This document shows, in pieces, positions 61,443 through 64,000 of a stretch of 64,000 nt of DNA (position 1 is its first letter; each line of letters begins with the position of its first letter). The notes beneath the pieces are model-generated. The model did not search any database, was not told where the DNA came from, and was given only the letters and a program-made list of their open reading frames with translations. Location: positions 74,097 to 138,096 of the forward strand of contig VRVR01000011.1 in NCBI GenBank assembly GCA_009859145.1, written 5' to 3'. This DNA comes from Andalucia godoyi. Its lineage: Eukaryota; Discoba; Jakobea; Jakobida; Andaluciidae. The position numbers were made by a program, and so were the translations under genes.

Positions 61443-61883
61443 TGAAGACCGGGGCTTGGAATCCCTCATTCAATGTATCACGTTGCCGCGTTGTCCCAAC
61501 TGTTCATCATCGTCCCTATTATTGGTTGCAATGCTGTTGTCTTTCTCAGATGATTCGATGCGGGGTTCATGACAAGCTCCTCTGTGTCGCTGCATGCTGG
61601 ATGGAATGCCAACGACTCCATCGTCCAGCCTCGTTGTGAAATGTCCCTTGTTTTTGTTTCGTTTTTGTCGCTTCCGGGAAGAAGAAAGAGGAGGAAAGAA
61701 CACGTCACACTGTGTCCCATTATTATGCGTGCAGTGGTGGGAATTCAGCATCGCGGTACAATGTAAAATACATTTTTTTAAATGAAAATAAAAAACAAGG
61801 AAAACGGCTGGGGGGGTTCGGTGAACGATGCCTTCATTTCAATATTACAAAAGAAGAAAGGGGGGGGGGGAGAAGCGGCAACG
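61443..61883. other. Convergent 3' region
   Basis: Spacer between the small TM gene and CDC16. A G-rich run lies at 61858-61870. No gene seen. Confidence 0.5.
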
Positions 61884-63779
61884 TCATCGCTTGGATATTC
61901 TGTTATCGACGCCGTACTGTTCCGACGCAGATTCCATGGCAGCCCGCAGGAACTTTGCGAGCGCAACGTTTTCGAACTGCGGCTGAATGCTCTGCGCCTT
62001 GTGGTACATGAGAATCGCCTCATCGATGCTGCCCTTGAGATGCAGCGCGATCCCCAATGCGAAATACACATCGACTTCCAGGGGACGGACCTGAATGCAT
62101 TGCCGATACAGCTCGATCGATTCATCAACCTTGGCAAGGCTCCGCAGAGCATGTGCTGCGTTCATTGCAAATTCGAAACTCCCATCGGTAATGCGATGAC
62201 CAGGGGACTGGGCGAGGGCCAGTGCTAAGGCCTTTTGGAAGAACATGGATGCATCCGCCAACAAGCCTTGCCGATATTTCAGCACTCCCAGTTCGTTCCA
62301 GACACATGGATCCGATGCACCGTGTTTGCAAGCCGTATCTAAATTCATTTCAGCGAACGGGAAATTATCGGCAGTCATGTACTCTTGCCCCAGGTACAGG
62401 AGAGGTACATGCGATTCGGGACACAAACGCTGTGCTTGTCGGTAGGCCGCGATGGCTTGATCCGACTCGTCCTCCATGGTATAGGAATGACCAATCGCGA
62501 TGTGTGCTTCGGGAAATCGCGAATGCTTGCTCACGGCTTTGATCAGCCACTTTCGAGCCTTGTCGCATTGCCGCTGCGCAAGACAGTACACTCCAGAGAT
62601 GTAAAACCCCACAGCTTCCGCTAACGGTCCTTGCACTCCTGGTGGATTCTTCAGATTGTGTGATGCAAGAACGTACAGGTCCTGGATCCTCCCAAGAGAA
62701 AAGAGAATCGAAACAAACAGCAGCTGTGCCTGGGGATTCGACACCTCCAAGAAAGCTTGGTACGGCGAAGGCTGCAGAATTGCGAAAGCGTCGGGGTTCA
62801 CAAGTGGAACATCAAAAGCATCCACGGCTCCGAGTTCCTTCTTCCGTCTTCCATCCCTTCCCACGAAGGACGCTACGAACGAATGGGACAGCCCAGATCC
62901 ATGGCGAGAAAACGACAGGAATGGCACGGAAGACGCAGATCGACACGAGTGAATGACTGCCAACGCTTCATTGAACTGCCGTTGCTCCTCCATTTGTCTG
63001 GTCTGCGCGAGTACAACACTCGAACTGAGCTGCAGCCCGTACACCTCTGTGCAGTCCTGAATTGCCGATGCCCTATGTTTCATGTTTTGAGATGAGAGTC
63101 CGTACACCGAACGCACAAAGGGAGGCAGTGACTCTAGCAGCGCAAACTCGTCGTCCGCGCTGGTCTGCGCCATCTCCTGCAGTCGACGGAACGCCTCATG
63201 CTGAAACGGGTCTGCCTCCAGCGCACTGGCATACCAATGTGCAGCTCTACTGAAGTTTTCAAGCGCCTCATAAATCCTCCCTCTGCAGAAGAAAAACGCA
63301 GCAAGCGCCGTGGGACTTGTCGTCAATGCACTTTCAGCAGCAGAATCTTCTCCAAGCAAGTCAAAGGCAGCATCCCAATCCTGGATTTCAATCATCGCTT
63401 GCACGCAAAGCAAACGAGCCTCTACATTGCGCTGCGCAAGGCGAAATTGTTGCCGCAGCAGAAATGACACTCTTGCAAACTCGCGACTGTGAAACAAACT
63501 GGTCGCAAGCATCAGCACAGCGTGGGTAAACTCGGCTTCGAAAAAATCTTCCTTCTTATCAAAACTAGCATTGATACTGGTTGTGGACCGCTCCGCGTGC
63601 TCAGCGTGACACCCTTCATGAATATGCGATGCAGAAGCCTGTAGTTGACGGTCGGATTCATGTTGCGCAAGCATCAACGACACCAGTTGATCTGCAAAAA
63701 ACGTCGCACTTTTGAACTGTCGCGAATCAATAAGCGACTGAACAGCTCGCCGCAGCTGATTCAACGACCCAGAATCCAT
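61884..63779 (-). CDS. CDC16: APC6/CDC16, TPR subunit of the anaphase-promoting complex
   Basis: A 631-residue TPR protein (human CDC16 is 620). N-terminal LRRAVQSLIDSRQFKSATFFADQLVSLM is the APC6 start block. Multiple TPRs follow (about residues 85-220 and 340-620), for example AHIAIGHSYTMEDESDQAIAAYRQAQRLCPESHVPLLYLGQEYMTADNFPFAE split over two repeats, then WNELGVLKYRQGLLADASMFFQKAL and YFALGIALHLKGSIDEAILMYHKA. These match APC6 rather than APC3/CDC27 or APC8/CDC23. In the APC/C it forms part of the TPR lobe. The start is the ATG at 63779; a longer frame begins only with GTG. Confidence 0.9.
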   Translation of the reverse strand: MDSGSLNQLRRAVQSLIDSRQFKSATFFADQLVSLMLAQHESDRQLQASASHIHEGCHAEHAERSTTSINASFDKKEDFFEAEFTHAVLMLATSLFHSREFARVSFLLRQQFRLAQRNVEARLLCVQAMIEIQDWDAAFDLLGEDSAAESALTTSPTALAAFFFCRGRIYEALENFSRAAHWYASALEADPFQHEAFRRLQEMAQTSADDEFALLESLPPFVRSVYGLSSQNMKHRASAIQDCTEVYGLQLSSSVVLAQTRQMEEQRQFNEALAVIHSCRSASSVPFLSFSRHGSGLSHSFVASFVGRDGRRKKELGAVDAFDVPLVNPDAFAILQPSPYQAFLEVSNPQAQLLFVSILFSLGRIQDLYVLASHNLKNPPGVQGPLAEAVGFYISGVYCLAQRQCDKARKWLIKAVSKHSRFPEAHIAIGHSYTMEDESDQAIAAYRQAQRLCPESHVPLLYLGQEYMTADNFPFAEMNLDTACKHGASDPCVWNELGVLKYRQGLLADASMFFQKALALALAQSPGHRITDGSFEFAMNAAHALRSLAKVDESIELYRQCIQVRPLEVDVYFALGIALHLKGSIDEAILMYHKAQSIQPQFENVALAKFLRAAMESASEQYGVDNRISKR

Positions 63780-64000
63780 CTCCAGAAAGCCAAATCCCGC
63801 CACGCAACGTCCAAATCCCCGCACACCAACAAACCCAGCAACGAAATCACAAATGCTAAATTAAATGAATTCGTCCAAAAAGCAACCAGGATGCACACTG
63901 AAAGCTGGAAAAAAGCGTTTTGGGGGGGCGCCACAAACTACGGCAGTTTTCCGCGATTGAGTATATTCACCCACTTGAAATTTGAGTCGTGTTTCGCACA
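63780..64000. other. CDC16 upstream region (window edge)
   Basis: Contains a G-run near 63921-63927 and TTTTCCGCG at 63948. No gene seen before the window ends. Confidence 0.4.

Noticed and set aside
1-64000. tRNA and rRNA genes
   Set aside because: Scanned intergenic DNA for T-arm/B-box motifs (GGTTCGA/GTTCRANNC) on both strands; found no full cloverleaf. Introns or unusual tRNAs could be missed by eye.

Overview
This window is nuclear DNA from a compact protist genome. About 33 protein-coding genes lie on both strands, mostly 40-800 bp apart. Nearly all are typical eukaryotic housekeeping genes: SPT6, exportin-4, VPS45, MAF1, APC6/CDC16, a Sec7-TBC protein, an ERGIC-53-like lectin and a tRNA-splicing endonuclease subunit. 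TAA, TAG and TGA all act as stops, so the code is standard. Low-complexity coding tracts (Ser, Gln/His, Asp/Glu) and intergenic microsatellites are common. Bacterial operons, tRNAs, rRNAs, CRISPR arrays and transposase genes were not seen. A mitochondrial ribosomal protein and a FabG/CBR4-type reductase suggest a mitochondriate cell. The species cannot be fixed from the sequence; a free-living flagellate such as a jakobid-like excavate is only a guess.

Most genes are single-exon, but at least six carry one short spliceosomal intron (133-238 nt; donor GTATGT/GTATGA in five, GTTTGT in one; acceptor AG). Two small genes become visible only after joining exons: an RRM protein at 1.9-2.3 kb and mitochondrial ribosomal protein mS25 at 29.3-29.9 kb. 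SPT6, a PAP2-family protein, a polytopic membrane protein and PPIL3 also have one intron each.

Layout. 0-6 kb: TMEM184 family, RRM protein, a possible Pol I factor (TAF1C/RRN6-like), an orphan, and the first copy of a ~310 bp structured repeat. 6-12 kb: exportin-4 and MLF. 11-16 kb: a GGTTAT array and three membrane or orphan genes. 16-23 kb: R2R3-type MYB, VPS45, MAF1, second copy of the structured repeat, SDR reductase. 23-30 kb: coiled-coil protein, tail-anchored protein, ABCG transporter, mS25. 30-40 kb: Sec7-PH-TBC protein, orphan helical protein, coiled-coil protein. 40-48 kb: SEN54, SPT6, PAP2-like protein. 48-59 kb: coiled-coil protein, a KEN-box protein, tryptophan 2,3-dioxygenase, L-type lectin, PPIL3, ALKBH6, RMP1-like protein. 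59-64 kb: a cluster of perfect hairpins, gamma-glutamyl hydrolase, a small TM protein and APC6.

The genes do not form one pathway; neighbours serve RNA metabolism, membrane traffic, transcription and the cell cycle. The best leads are the duplicated structured element (probable ncRNA gene pair), a Sec7-TBC fusion whose catalytic finger residues all look substituted, the hairpin cluster near 59.3 kb, and a KEN-box protein with a C-terminal PIP-like tail.
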